A stretch of DNA of 64,000 nt from Paenibacillus oryzisoli (GCF_001653565.1 NZ_LYPB01000056.1:420-64419), one strand, 5' to 3'; shown: positions 8,874-18,522, numbered from the stretch's first letter. The notes: a model not told the origin generated them from the letters alone. Translations and numbers: made by a program.

Positions 8874-8880
8874 TTCGACA
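8874..8880 (-). promoter_or_regulatory. Spo0A box in the abrB leader
   Basis: TTCGACA on the plus strand is the exact complement of the 0A-box core TGTCGAA. It begins about 14 bases downstream of the abrB -10 element, where bound Spo0A~P would block early elongation or initiation. Confidence 0.65.
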
Positions 8881-8894
8881 TTTGCTTATGACTT

Positions 8895-8923
8895 ATGATA
8901 CCAACGATTCCCAAAATAGTCAA
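8895..8923 (-). promoter_or_regulatory. Sigma-A promoter of abrB
   Basis: On the minus strand TTGACT (8923-8918), a 17-base spacer and TATCAT (8900-8895) form a near-consensus vegetative promoter. The leader to the ATG is about 70 nt. Confidence 0.75.
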
Positions 8924-9065
8924 CCATATTTTCACTGAAAACCAGCAGTTTCATCTCTATTCTGAATAATTATGTAAAGCGGTAAAAAACGGTGATGTCC
9001 CTATTTACAAGGGTTGTAAGGATTATATTACGATCATTTCAAATACCTATTGCATAAGAAGTGCT

Positions 9066-9093
9066 AGGAAATCAGCGATGAAGCTCTGAATAA
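9066..9093 (+). promoter_or_regulatory. Candidate sigma-H promoter of the HD hydrolase gene
   Basis: AGGAAAT (9066-9072), a 12-base gap and TCTGAATAA (9085-9093) resemble the sigma-H consensus (AGGAwWW, 11-12 bp, RnnGAATww) with one mismatch. A second, sigma-A-like pair TTTACA/TATTAC lies at 9004-9031 with a 16-base spacer. Which is used cannot be decided from sequence. Confidence 0.45.
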
Positions 9094-9107
9094 ATTGGAA
9101 TTTGCAA

Positions 9108-9155
9108 TTCGACAATCTTCGACATATCTAAAGGGTTCATGTCGAACATGTCGAA
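9108..9155 (+). promoter_or_regulatory. Cluster of four Spo0A boxes
   Basis: Four exact 7-base 0A cores occur in 48 bp: TTCGACA at 9108-9114 and 9118-9124, then TGTCGAA at 9140-9146 and 9149-9155. The first two are ten bases apart, one helical turn. The cluster lies between the candidate promoters and the HD gene start at 9199, and more than 200 bp from the abrB promoter. Confidence 0.7.
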
Positions 9156-9198
9156 AGTATTAACCATATAAAACCATATCAAGGGAGGTTGGAGCTGT

Positions 9199-10476
9199 AT
9201 GAATGAAGAGAAAGTATTTAAAGATCCCGTCCACAAATATATTTATGTGCAAGACAATACGATTTGGGATTTAATCAATACCCGTGAGTTTCAACGCTTG
9301 CGCCGTATTCGGCAATTAGGTACGTCCTATTTGACTTTTCATGGAGCAGAACATAGTCGGTTCTCCCACTCGCTTGGGGTCTATGAAATTACGCGGAAAA
9401 TTATTTCGCAATTCGAACGCAATCACTATGAGGATTGGCCGAAGGAAGAGCGGCTTTTATGTCTGTGCGCTGCATTGCTGCATGATTTGGGACATGGTCC
9501 GTTCTCACATTCGCTTGAGAAAGCTTTTGGCACAAGGCACGAAGACTGGTCCTGCCGTATCGTGTTGGGGGATACTGAAGTGAACGAAGTGCTGCGCCGT
9601 GTCTCGCCGGATTTCCCAAAGAAGGTTGCAGGAGTCATCTGTAAATCCTATAGCGAAGAGATTGTCGTCAGCCTGGTTTCCAGTCAGTTGGACGCGGACC
9701 GTATGGATTATTTACTGCGCGATGCGTATTTTACAGGAGTTAACTATGGTACATTCGATCTGGAACGAATTCTTCGTGTGATAAGGCCTTACAAGGGGCA
9801 TATTGTTGTCAAAGAAAGCGGCATGCATGCGGTTGAGGATTATCTTATGTCGCGCTATCAGATGTATTGGCAAGTTTATTTTCATCCCGTTACGAGAAGT
9901 GCAGAAATTCTTCTGCATAAAGTATTCGCGCGAGCGAAACATTTGTATGAGGAAGGCTACGCGTTCGGATTTATGGTTGAGCCAATTCTTCATCTCATTC
10001 AGAATCAAATCTCCTTAGAGGATTATTTGTTATTGGATGAGTCGGTGATGCAAACGATGCTGACCTTTTGGAGCCAAGAGAAAGATGATATGCTGAGAGA
10101 TATGTGCAAACGATTCTTGGATCGTAAATTGTACAAGTACAGTACTTTTGATGGTGATCAGGAGCAACTCATTCAGCGCATGGAGAAAGCAATGAGAGAA
10201 GTTGGCTTCGATCCGACGTACTATATGGAGATCGATTTCCCTTCGAATCAATCCTATGACGTGTATAGAGCTGGCGAGAATGATGATAATTTGCCAATTC
10301 TTTTGCTGGATCATAAAGAGACTTTAACTGAAATTACACATCGTTCCGAAATTGTACAGTCAATTAGTGGCTTCCAGATGGGCAAGCATCATGTGTACTA
10401 TCCAGAGGAGTTCCTTGAGCGGTTGAATGCGGAGGAGTATCCGGAAGTTTGGGAGATGCTGGGGGAGCAAGAATAA
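9199..10476 (+). CDS. HD-domain phosphohydrolase (YwfO/dNTPase-like)
   Basis: A 425-residue protein of the SAMHD1/dGTPase-like HD superfamily, closest in outline to YwfO. The metal-binding residues are visible: His in AEHSRFSHSLGVYE near residue 51, the HD pair in LLHDLGHGPFSHS near residue 99, and Asp in SQLDADRMDYLLRDA near residue 168. Members hydrolyse dNTPs to deoxynucleoside and triphosphate; the actual substrate here is unknown. AAGGGAGG precedes the ATG. It occupies part of the slot held by metS in B. subtilis and is preceded by a Spo0A-box cluster, which would tie it to the start of sporulation. Confidence 0.85.
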   Translation: MNEEKVFKDPVHKYIYVQDNTIWDLINTREFQRLRRIRQLGTSYLTFHGAEHSRFSHSLGVYEITRKIISQFERNHYEDWPKEERLLCLCAALLHDLGHGPFSHSLEKAFGTRHEDWSCRIVLGDTEVNEVLRRVSPDFPKKVAGVICKSYSEEIVVSLVSSQLDADRMDYLLRDAYFTGVNYGTFDLERILRVIRPYKGHIVVKESGMHAVEDYLMSRYQMYWQVYFHPVTRSAEILLHKVFARAKHLYEEGYAFGFMVEPILHLIQNQISLEDYLLLDESVMQTMLTFWSQEKDDMLRDMCKRFLDRKLYKYSTFDGDQEQLIQRMEKAMREVGFDPTYYMEIDFPSNQSYDVYRAGENDDNLPILLLDHKETLTEITHRSEIVQSISGFQMGKHHVYYPEEFLERLNAEEYPEVWEMLGEQE

Positions 10477-10540
10477 GCAGGAATAGTAGCAATAAGAAGC
10501 AGGAATAGTAGCAATAAGAAGCTATAAGAAGCTATGAGCA
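10477..10540 (+). repeat. Short tandem repeat between the HD gene and tatD
   Basis: Two exact tandem copies of a 22-base unit beginning GCAGGAATAGTAGC (10477-10498 and 10499-10520) are followed by shortened units GCTATAAGAA and GCTATGAG. The first copy begins at the final base of the HD-gene stop codon. It is probably replication slippage. Confidence 0.85.
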
Positions 10541-10587
10541 AAAAAGAAGAACTAACATTCATATACCGTTACATAAGGAGAACGAAC

Positions 10588-11355
10588 ATGCTAACAGATT
10601 CACACACACATTTAAATGCGGAGCAATTCAAAGAAGATCAAGATGAAGTCATTCAGCGGGCGTTAGAGGCCGGGGTTACGAGGATTGTGAACGTTGGCTT
10701 TAATCGAGAAACCATTCCTAGCTCAATTGAGCTAGCTGAGAAGTACGACTGGATTTATACGACGGTTGGCTGGCATCCAGTAGATGCGATTGATATGATG
10801 CCTGGTGATTTGGAATGGATTGAGTCCTTGTGCCAGCATGAGAAGGTGGTTGCGATTGGAGAGATTGGTCTGGATTATTACTGGGACAAGTCGCCAAGAG
10901 ATGTTCAGCAGCGAGTTTTCCGGGAGCAAATTCGGTTAGCACGTAAACTAGGGATGCCGATTGTGATTCATAATCGAGATGCGCATCAGGATATTCTAAC
11001 GATTCTTAAAGAAGAGAAGGCGGCAGAGGTCGGAGGGATCATGCATTGTTTCTCGGGTAGTTGGGAGACAGCGAAGCAGTGTCTGGATATGAATTTCCAT
11101 ATTTCTTTTGGAGGGCCTGTGACGTTTAAAAATGCGGTGCAACCGAAAGAGGTGTTGGCGCAGGTTCCGCTCGATCGATTGTTAATCGAAACGGATGCGC
11201 CATACTTGACGCCGCACCCTTTCCGCGGTAAACGCAACGAAACGGGGTACGTTCGCTTAGTTGCCGAGACTGCCGCGGAAATTCGGGGTATGACACTGGA
11301 AGAAATAGCTGAGATTACAACCAACAATGCGATTCGGTTACTCGGCCTCAAGTAG
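10588..11355 (+). CDS. TatD-family metal-dependent hydrolase (YabD)
   Basis: A 255-residue TIM-barrel hydrolase, the same length as B. subtilis YabD. Metal ligands appear in DSHTHL near residue 4, GEIGLDYYWD near residue 92, VIHNRDA near residue 128, MHCFSG near residue 154 and LIETDAPYL near residue 202. TatD proteins act as DNases or deacylases on small substrates; the physiological role is uncertain. ATG 10588 has AAGGAG eight bases upstream; earlier in-frame starts lack a site. The 3' end overlaps ecsB on the other strand by 18 bp. Confidence 0.9.
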   Translation: MLTDSHTHLNAEQFKEDQDEVIQRALEAGVTRIVNVGFNRETIPSSIELAEKYDWIYTTVGWHPVDAIDMMPGDLEWIESLCQHEKVVAIGEIGLDYYWDKSPRDVQQRVFREQIRLARKLGMPIVIHNRDAHQDILTILKEEKAAEVGGIMHCFSGSWETAKQCLDMNFHISFGGPVTFKNAVQPKEVLAQVPLDRLLIETDAPYLTPHPFRGKRNETGYVRLVAETAAEIRGMTLEEIAEITTNNAIRLLGLK

Positions 11356-12588
11356 GGCGTTCTTCTTGAACTTCCGGCGTAAGACAACGCCGCATGCGAA
11401 AGAAATGAAGGCAAGACTGAGTAAAGGGACTACAAGATACTGGATAGGGATTCCTATCATAAATGGAATCGATAAGACGACAAGCTCCACTAAGAGGGTT
11501 AGCCAGATGATAAAGGCTAGCGAGCCTGCTCTAGTTTGAGGTTCCAATGGATACATGGTGAGCCAAAACGTGTATCGATGTGCTCGCTCTAATGAAGTAA
11601 GTTGAATCATCGAGATTACTAATGCGATGAGTAGAATGACGCTTCGTGCAGTGGTGGAGTCCGCAACAGCTAGGGCTAAGATGCCGATTACAGTCAGACG
11701 GAGCACAATGGCGAACATCTCGGTGCGCAGCAATGTCTTCATATATAAATAAAGAAACGCAGAATCCTGTCGAAATGGGATGGTTCGGGTAACCCCGCTA
11801 ATCCATCCTCGGCGGGCTATTCGTGTTGGTAACTGAGGCACATCCACGAACCAATTGAAGAAGGCGTAGAGTCTGGCTTGTTGCTGTTTCTCTTTGGCGA
11901 TCAGATGGTCCCATCCGATCACATATTTACCCGCGAATCGGAATGCAATCAGCCAAACGAATACAAGCACTATCGCAGCCAGGCTTGCCCATAAGCTACT
12001 GTAGTGAAATTGGATTGTAACTAAGACAAGGGATGCCACCCATCGAAAACAAACAGATACGAATCGAGTGCGTTCAGTGGCAAATCTTCCTTCCTGCCAA
12101 TGGGCTAATAGGTTCGCTATCTTTAATAGAAGCAATAGAGCGAAAATGAGAAGAAATGGCTGAGCTTCGGTGCCTAGACAGTGTCTATATAAGGGCGTTA
12201 CGGCAACCCAACCCAGTAATAAACGCCCGCTCTGAAGTGATAGACTGTACAGAAAGCTGCTTCGGAAATAGGCACCCATTTCGTGTTCGATTCGCAATAG
12301 AAACATGCGATCAGCACTGCGAATCAACGTACGAATGGAGCTTGAAGCAACGAGTGGAACGAGCACGAGTAACACGATCCATAGATACGGATAATCTGTC
12401 GGAAGACGCTGTAATGTTTTTGCATAATAATAGGAAGAAACGATGACAAGAAACAACAAGAAGCCGATAAAATTACTGCGTGCGGCATACTGCCAATACC
12501 CCATGGATTCCTTCATATAATGTTGGAAACGCTGCTTCCATAATGCATGTGTGTTAAATGTAGATGTACGATCTGTTAATTGACTCAT
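11338..12588 (-). CDS. ecsB: ABC transporter membrane subunit EcsB
   Basis: A 416-residue polytopic membrane protein with eight or more hydrophobic segments and a basic cytoplasmic N-terminus. It is paired with EcsA. In B. subtilis Ecs affects protein secretion, sporulation and competence, and processing of peptides by site-2 protease; the transported substrate is not settled. The ATG at 12588 overlaps the ecsA stop (ATGA) and follows AAGGAGACCTCGC, which fixes the start over a longer frame reaching 12723. It converges on tatD and overlaps it by 18 bp. Confidence 0.85.
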   Translation of the reverse strand: MSQLTDRTSTFNTHALWKQRFQHYMKESMGYWQYAARSNFIGFLLFLVIVSSYYYAKTLQRLPTDYPYLWIVLLVLVPLVASSSIRTLIRSADRMFLLRIEHEMGAYFRSSFLYSLSLQSGRLLLGWVAVTPLYRHCLGTEAQPFLLIFALLLLLKIANLLAHWQEGRFATERTRFVSVCFRWVASLVLVTIQFHYSSLWASLAAIVLVFVWLIAFRFAGKYVIGWDHLIAKEKQQQARLYAFFNWFVDVPQLPTRIARRGWISGVTRTIPFRQDSAFLYLYMKTLLRTEMFAIVLRLTVIGILALAVADSTTARSVILLIALVISMIQLTSLERAHRYTFWLTMYPLEPQTRAGSLAFIIWLTLLVELVVLSIPFMIGIPIQYLVVPLLSLAFISFACGVVLRRKFKKNALLEAE

Positions 12589-13328
12589 GCGAGGTCTCCT
12601 TGAACAAGCTTGTAGAAGATGTCGTCTAATGACGCCTGAGGCAGGGCCGTTTGGGAGCGTAATTCGACTAAATCTCCCTGTGCAACCATGTGGCCTTTGT
12701 GGAGAACGACATAAGCATCGCAATATTTTTCAATTGTAGACAAAATGTGTGAGGAAATGAGAAAGGACGCTCCTTTCTTCTTCATTTGAACCATGAGATC
12801 AAGCAAGGAACGAATTGCTAAAGGGTCGAGTCCGAGAAACGGTTCATCTATAATATAGAGAGAGGGTTCGATCAAGAAGGCATTCATGATCATGACCTTC
12901 TGTTTCATCCCTTTGGACAAATGACTAGCGAAGCTATTCAGTTTATCTTTCATTTGAAATTGCTCCAATAAGTAGCGAGAACGGGCTTCATAATCCGCTT
13001 TAGATAAACCGTAAGCTAACGCTGTTAGCTCGAGGTGTTCGCGAATCGTAAGTTCTTCGTACAGCTCCGGACTTTCGGGCACATAAGCATATGTCGCTCG
13101 GTAAGGCAGCGGATTTTCGGCTAGCGTTAACCCATTAATGCGAATTGACCCTTTTTGCGGTTGGAGCAGCCCGAGAATATTTTTGATGGTGGTACTTTTC
13201 CCTGCACCATTAAGTCCGATTAGACCCATCATTTCACCTTGGCCGATGGAGAAAGTAAGGTTATGAAGAACGGGTTTGTTGGGTAAATAACCACCGAATA
13301 AAGCGTTTACTTGCAGGATGGGGCCCAT
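12585..13328 (-). CDS. ecsA: ABC transporter ATP-binding protein EcsA
   Basis: A 247-residue ATPase, identical in length to B. subtilis EcsA. Walker A is GLNGAGKSTTI near residue 38, the signature region LSKGMKQKVMI near residue 137, and Walker B LYIIDEPFLGLDP near residue 155, followed by an H-loop in SSHIL. It powers EcsB. The ATG at 13328 is chosen because GGGAGG lies upstream at the right distance; an earlier ATG at 13370 has no site. ecsAB is not in this chromosomal region in B. subtilis. Confidence 0.92.
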   Translation of the reverse strand: MGPILQVNALFGGYLPNKPVLHNLTFSIGQGEMMGLIGLNGAGKSTTIKNILGLLQPQKGSIRINGLTLAENPLPYRATYAYVPESPELYEELTIREHLELTALAYGLSKADYEARSRYLLEQFQMKDKLNSFASHLSKGMKQKVMIMNAFLIEPSLYIIDEPFLGLDPLAIRSLLDLMVQMKKKGASFLISSHILSTIEKYCDAYVVLHKGHMVAQGDLVELRSQTALPQASLDDIFYKLVQGDLA

Positions 13329-13549
13329 CACAATTGCCTCCCTAAATAGCAAATTATTGGTATTTTTCAATCAAATACTTCCAGAATCATTATAAACAAA
13401 ATTGCATTTTTAGCCTAGTTTTGATCATTATATACTAAAAAATCGAGTATACGTACGTTAAAGTTAGACACATGCAGATATAAGTGGGTTATATGTGAAA
13501 AATAATCGAAATTTAGTCGATTTAGCCCTTTTTAACGGGTGTTAATCCC

Positions 13550-13578
13550 TTTACAGGTTGAGATTAACAGCGTAATAT
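13550..13578 (+). promoter_or_regulatory. Sigma-A promoter of the riboswitch-yabE transcript
   Basis: TTTACA (13550-13555), a 17-base spacer and TAATAT (13573-13578). The start would be near 13585, about 30 bases before the aptamer. The A/T-rich stretch 13329-13549 holds no gene that I can see. Confidence 0.55.
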
Positions 13579-13611
13579 ACTTTTCATAATAACTTAATAT
13601 CCAATTTGCCA

Positions 13612-13800
13612 ATTTTCCATTCGCTGAGTTCCAAATGTGGGAACGGGGGAACCACTGCAAGCTTAATGAGCATTCAAATGCCGGTTAAGTAAGCAGAGAG
13701 TAATAGGGGTGAATCATAGACGTCAAACAAGCAGTTTGCGTCTACGTAGGGCGACTCTCACGTCCGAATCCGTCAGCTAACCTCGTAAGCGTAAGAGAGG
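13612..13800 (+). promoter_or_regulatory. ydaO/yuaA-type (c-di-AMP) riboswitch aptamer
   Basis: Conserved blocks of this class appear in order: CGCTGAGTTCC (13623-13633), GGGGGAACCAC (13645-13655), AGGGGTGAATC (13705-13715) and ATCCGTCAGCTAACCTCGTA (13769-13788) followed by AGCG. CGCT at 13623 can pair with AGCG at 13788 to close P1. This class binds two c-di-AMP molecules and usually lowers expression of cell-wall remodelling or potassium-uptake genes when the ligand is abundant. The downstream gene, yabE, encodes a predicted wall-lytic protein. Confidence 0.9.
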
Positions 13801-13845
13801 TAACGATTGTCGTGCGTGCTATTTGTATTTCACTATGCAAACTAA

Positions 13846-13880
13846 GCCAGCGAGAAGAGTCCTCTTCTTGCTGGCTTTTT
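13846..13880 (+). terminator. Riboswitch expression-platform terminator
   Basis: GCCAGCGAGAAGAG pairs with CTCTTCTTGCTGGC (14 bp, one G-U pair, 2-base loop), followed by TTTTTG. Its position just after the aptamer, and over 200 bp before yabE, fits ligand-controlled premature termination. Confidence 0.85.
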
Positions 13881-14092
13881 GTCCACATTTAGGGTCCTAC
13901 ACAGATCATATGACATAAAACAACCCGGAAATCATAGGATGATGAATAGGTAAAAGGGGGGACGACCAGATTCAGCAAGGCAACAAGGCTGATGATGGCG
14001 AGTGTGTTAAGTTAAACTATAAAAAACCTTAGTCGCGTCAAATTTAATCATGCTGTAACCTGGCGGCGAGGCTTTGAAGGAGGACCGAAGAA

Positions 14093-15232
14093 GTGGGCAG
14101 TATCTCAATTAGCGAGACCCATGTAAAACGATCATCCAGCATGTCCTTCGCATTGCGATGGAAGCATGAAAACTTGCGTTTGATTTTAAGCCTGGCTATA
14201 ATCTCAATCGCAATGACTTTCATGTTTTTGGTGTTGTTGTACGGAACGGCTACCAAGAGCGTATCCGTGGTTGTGAATGGACAAGAAACCGTTGTGCACA
14301 CGAAGCAATGGGTCCTGCAACGCCTACTGGATGAACAAGCCATAAAGATTGGTGAGCACGATGAAATTTCAGCTTCACTCACGACCAAGCTCAAGGGTGG
14401 AGACAAAATTGTTATTGAGCATGCATCACCGATTCAATTGACTGCTGATGGAAAGACCACCACTGTTTACACAACTGCAAGAACGGTAGAAAGTGCATTG
14501 CAACGTTTACATATTGCACTTGGTGAGAATGATCGTATTTCTCCCGAACCGACAGCCGCTCTTAGCACAGGCGATGAAATTAAAATCGTCCGTGTGACCA
14601 AAGAGACGGAGGAAGTCTCTGAATCGATCGCATTCGAGACAGAGAAAAAGAATGACGCGTCTATGCTTAAAGGGAAAGAGCAAGTGGTCCAAGAAGGCAA
14701 AGAAGGCGTATTGGTCAAAAAGAAAGAAAAGACTTTCGAGGACGGTGTTTTAGTCGCGGAAGCAGTTGTGGGTGAAGAAGTACAAACAGAAAGCGTTAAG
14801 AAAGTAGTCTCCGTAGGCACGAAGAACCCTGTGGTTGTTCTCTCCGCCTCTTCACCGAGTGTGGATGAGGTTTCCAAGAACGGTGTGACCTTTGGCTACA
14901 AACAAATTCTCAAGAACGTGAAGCTTACGGCTTATTCAGCTGGTGTTGCTTCGACAGGTAAGACGGAGGGCTCTGCGGGTTATGGTAAAACCTACACAGG
15001 TACTACTGTAACTGAAGGGCGTACGATTGCTGTGGATCCGAAGGTTATTCCGCTAGGATGGTGGGTGTACATCGAAGGGATTGGTTTCCGTCGTGCTGAA
15101 GATATTGGCAGCGGCGTGAAAGGCCAAATGATCGATGTGTACTATGAAGATCACGGTTATGCAAATAAATTTGGCACGAAGCAAGGGTACACTGTATATG
15201 TGGTTGGCCCTACAAAACCGTCCCAGAACTAA
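14093..15232 (+). CDS. yabE: YabE, G5 and 3D domain cell-wall protein
   Basis: A 379-residue secreted or membrane-anchored protein. One hydrophobic segment lies at about residues 29-52. Two DUF348 repeats follow (about 55-160), then a G5 domain (about 165-245) and a C-terminal 3D domain (about 270-375) with the catalytic Asp motifs AVDPKVIPLG, AEDIGSG and MIDVYY. It resembles the resuscitation-promoting factor group and probably cleaves peptidoglycan. The start is GTG 14093, nine bases after AAGGAGG. A c-di-AMP-type riboswitch controls the leader and a terminator follows. Confidence 0.92.
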   Translation: MGSISISETHVKRSSSMSFALRWKHENLRLILSLAIISIAMTFMFLVLLYGTATKSVSVVVNGQETVVHTKQWVLQRLLDEQAIKIGEHDEISASLTTKLKGGDKIVIEHASPIQLTADGKTTTVYTTARTVESALQRLHIALGENDRISPEPTAALSTGDEIKIVRVTKETEEVSESIAFETEKKNDASMLKGKEQVVQEGKEGVLVKKKEKTFEDGVLVAEAVVGEEVQTESVKKVVSVGTKNPVVVLSASSPSVDEVSKNGVTFGYKQILKNVKLTAYSAGVASTGKTEGSAGYGKTYTGTTVTEGRTIAVDPKVIPLGWWVYIEGIGFRRAEDIGSGVKGQMIDVYYEDHGYANKFGTKQGYTVYVVGPTKPSQN

Positions 15233-15297
15233 CGTGTAAACGGTAGTTTTGGCGGGAACACTACTAACATACACGTAGCTTGGCATCTGCCTGCGCG

Positions 15298-15325
15298 AAA
15301 GAAGAGGAGACCCCTCTTCTTTTTC
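15298..15325 (+). terminator. Terminator after yabE
   Basis: AAAGAAGAGG pairs with CCTCTTCTTT around a 5-base loop, with the T tract built into the 3' arm. Confidence 0.75.
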
Positions 15326-15351
15326 TGCGTACTGAGGAAGGAAACGCATCA

Positions 15352-16843
<1,492 letters not shown>

Positions 16844-16848
16844 ACCCG

Positions 16849-16877
16849 CACCAAATGCCTAGTCTCGCCATAGGATA
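16849..16877 (+). promoter_or_regulatory. Sigma-K type promoter of yabG
   Basis: CACC (16849-16852), a 16-base spacer and CATAGGATA (16869-16877) match the sigma-K pattern mACm-N16-CATAnnnTA exactly. B. subtilis yabG is a late mother-cell sigma-K gene. The implied leader is only about 16 nt, just enough to include the ribosome-binding site. Confidence 0.65.
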
Positions 16878-16899
16878 CCCTTAGGAGGGGATTTGTGCG

Positions 16900-17781
16900 A
16901 TGAGGCAAGGTGATTTTGTTACCCGTATTTCCTATGGCGGCGACGTCGTGTTTAAAATTGAACGAATTGAGCATCTCAAGGCCATTCTGAGGGGTGTCGA
17001 TGTTCGGTTGCTTGCAGATGCGCCGCTCACGGATCTGACAAAAGCGAATCCTAAGGAGACCTTAGATCATCCGCGGTCAAGCTCGCCTGAATTTCGTGAG
17101 TCGCTGCGTCGACTAGCGGTGTCCCAAGTGCAGTTGCAGGAGAAGAATCAAATAGCCGTCAATCATAAACAAAAGTCACAACCAGGTCATAACAGCTATT
17201 TCGAAGTGCCAGGAAGAGTTCTACACTTGGATGGCGATCCGAGCTATCTTCGCAAAAGTATGCAGCTCTACGGAGAATTACGCATTCCGGCAGAAGGTTT
17301 CTTCATTCCTGAGGCGCAAATGGCGGAAGCGCTGCAAAGATTGCTTCCTCAATATAAACCGGACATTGTCGTCATTACGGGGCATGATGGTATTTTGAAA
17401 AATCGACAAAGTGTGAGCCCGAACAATCTGTCGAGTTATAAGAATTCGCAGAATTTCGTGAATGCAGTTCGGGTAGCCCGACAATATGAGAGGAACCGGG
17501 ATTCCTTAATTATCGTAGCGGGGGCTTGTCAGTCACATTTTGAAGCTTTATTGCGAGCTGGAGCTAATTTCGCCAGTTCGCCTGCGCGCATCCTTATTCA
17601 TGCCTTAGATCCCCTATGCATTGCTGCTAAGCTGTCCTACACGCCGACAAGAGAAACGATTTCGATGTTGGATATTATGGATTTGACGGTGACAGGTTTA
17701 GAGGGGCTAGGCGGGGTGGAGACGCGCGGCAGTTATCGGATGGGCGTTCCTGGTATTCAGCATACAGAAGAGTCTGTATAG
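16900..17781 (+). CDS. yabG: Sporulation-specific protease YabG
   Basis: A 293-residue peptidase U57-type protein that processes spore coat proteins in the mother cell. Recognisable parts are the N-terminal GDFVTRISYGGDVVFKI and the central VVITGHDG and ACQSHFEALLRAGANFASSP segments conserved in YabG. TAGGAGGGG lies ten bases before the ATG. It follows ksgA and precedes veg, the conserved order, but has its own sigma-K-like promoter. Confidence 0.93.
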   Translation: MRQGDFVTRISYGGDVVFKIERIEHLKAILRGVDVRLLADAPLTDLTKANPKETLDHPRSSSPEFRESLRRLAVSQVQLQEKNQIAVNHKQKSQPGHNSYFEVPGRVLHLDGDPSYLRKSMQLYGELRIPAEGFFIPEAQMAEALQRLLPQYKPDIVVITGHDGILKNRQSVSPNNLSSYKNSQNFVNAVRVARQYERNRDSLIIVAGACQSHFEALLRAGANFASSPARILIHALDPLCIAAKLSYTPTRETISMLDIMDLTVTGLEGLGGVETRGSYRMGVPGIQHTEESV

Positions 17782-17862
17782 CTGAATAAAGCCCTCTAGA
17801 GGACGAATAAGGCCTGTATTCATTTGCGTGGATGGGGTCTGCCTAAATGGTAAGATCCAAGT

Positions 17863-17922
17863 AGACACTTTTTGTCATGAACTCCGGATGGTGCGGAGGA
17901 TGACGGAGAGTGTTCTTTTTTT
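17863..17922 (+). terminator. Branched terminator hairpin after yabG
   Basis: AGACACT pairs with AGTGTTCT, GTCAT with ATGAC and CTCCG with CGGAG, in nested order, followed by a run of seven T. The remaining sequence 17923-18071 has no gene that I can see; it contains a weak GAGAA/TTCTC hairpin near 17980. Confidence 0.7.
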
Positions 17923-18071
17923 ATTTGCGGGAGGGTAATGTTCGCTTTGTTAGCGTCATTTTCATAAGTTGAAGGGGAGAAGTTTCTCCTTAACTGGAAA
18001 AGTGTGAATAATTTGCGAACATTGGTGACAACCTGTAGGGAGAGGAAATCCCAAAAGCTATAAAAATGCCG

Positions 18072-18101
18072 TTGACAACGGGATTATGGTGCTGATATAA
18101 T
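18072..18101 (+). promoter_or_regulatory. Upstream veg promoter (P1)
   Basis: TTGACA (18072-18077), an 18-base spacer and TATAAT (18096-18101), with an extended TGA before the -10 element. Confidence 0.8.
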
Positions 18102-18113
18102 ATTTGACCTCAT

Positions 18114-18142
18114 TTGACATGGTGGGGTGAATGGGTTATAAT
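18114..18142 (+). promoter_or_regulatory. Downstream veg promoter (P2)
   Basis: TTGACA (18114-18119), a 17-base spacer and TATAAT (18137-18142), a perfect sigma-A consensus. Tandem strong promoters are also known for B. subtilis veg. Confidence 0.88.
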
Positions 18143-18169
18143 TGACAAGGAAAGAGGTGGTAGTTGACA

Positions 18170-18445
18170 ATGGCAAAAAATGCGCTATTGGAAATCAAAC
18201 GCAGTTTGGAGCCCCATGTTGGGCGGAAGATCATGTTGAGAGCGAATGGTGGCCGTCGTAAGACTGTCGAGCGTTCCGGTGTTTTAGAAGAAACCTACCC
18301 TTCTGTGTTTATTGTGAAATTAGATCAAGAATCCCACGCCTTCAAACGAGTGTCATACAGCTACGCCGATATCCTAACCGAGTCCGTCGAAGTTACCGTA
18401 TGCAATGACGATGGCCAGGTTCGCATCACTTATATACAGCATTAG
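18170..18445 (+). CDS. veg: Veg protein
   Basis: A 91-residue small basic protein with the family core [20 protein letters not shown] followed by [17 protein letters not shown]. In B. subtilis Veg is abundant and influences biofilm matrix genes, reportedly through SinR. ATG 18170 is preferred over TTG 18164 because GAGGTGG lies about nine bases before it, only three before the TTG, and because relatives begin MAK. Two consensus promoters and a terminator make it a self-contained, highly expressed unit. Confidence 0.95.
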   Translation: MAKNALLEIKRSLEPHVGRKIMLRANGGRRKTVERSGVLEETYPSVFIVKLDQESHAFKRVSYSYADILTESVEVTVCNDDGQVRITYIQH

Positions 18446-18464
18446 CTTATAGCGTTCCGATATT

Positions 18465-18487
18465 AGACAGGCCTATTGGCCTGTTTT
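18465..18487 (+). terminator. Terminator of veg
   Basis: ACAGGCC-TATT-GGCCTGT followed by TTTT. Confidence 0.85.
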
Positions 18488-18493
18488 TGCTTT

Positions 18494-18522
18494 GTATCTA
18501 TCCTCATTACCAGGGCATACTA
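18494..18522 (+). promoter_or_regulatory. Sigma-G/F type promoter of sspF
   Basis: GTATC (18494-18498), a 17-base spacer and CATACTA (18516-18522) fit the forespore sigma-G pattern (GHATR, CATnnTA). The same GGnCATACTA core occurs before csfB and fin. Confidence 0.5.
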
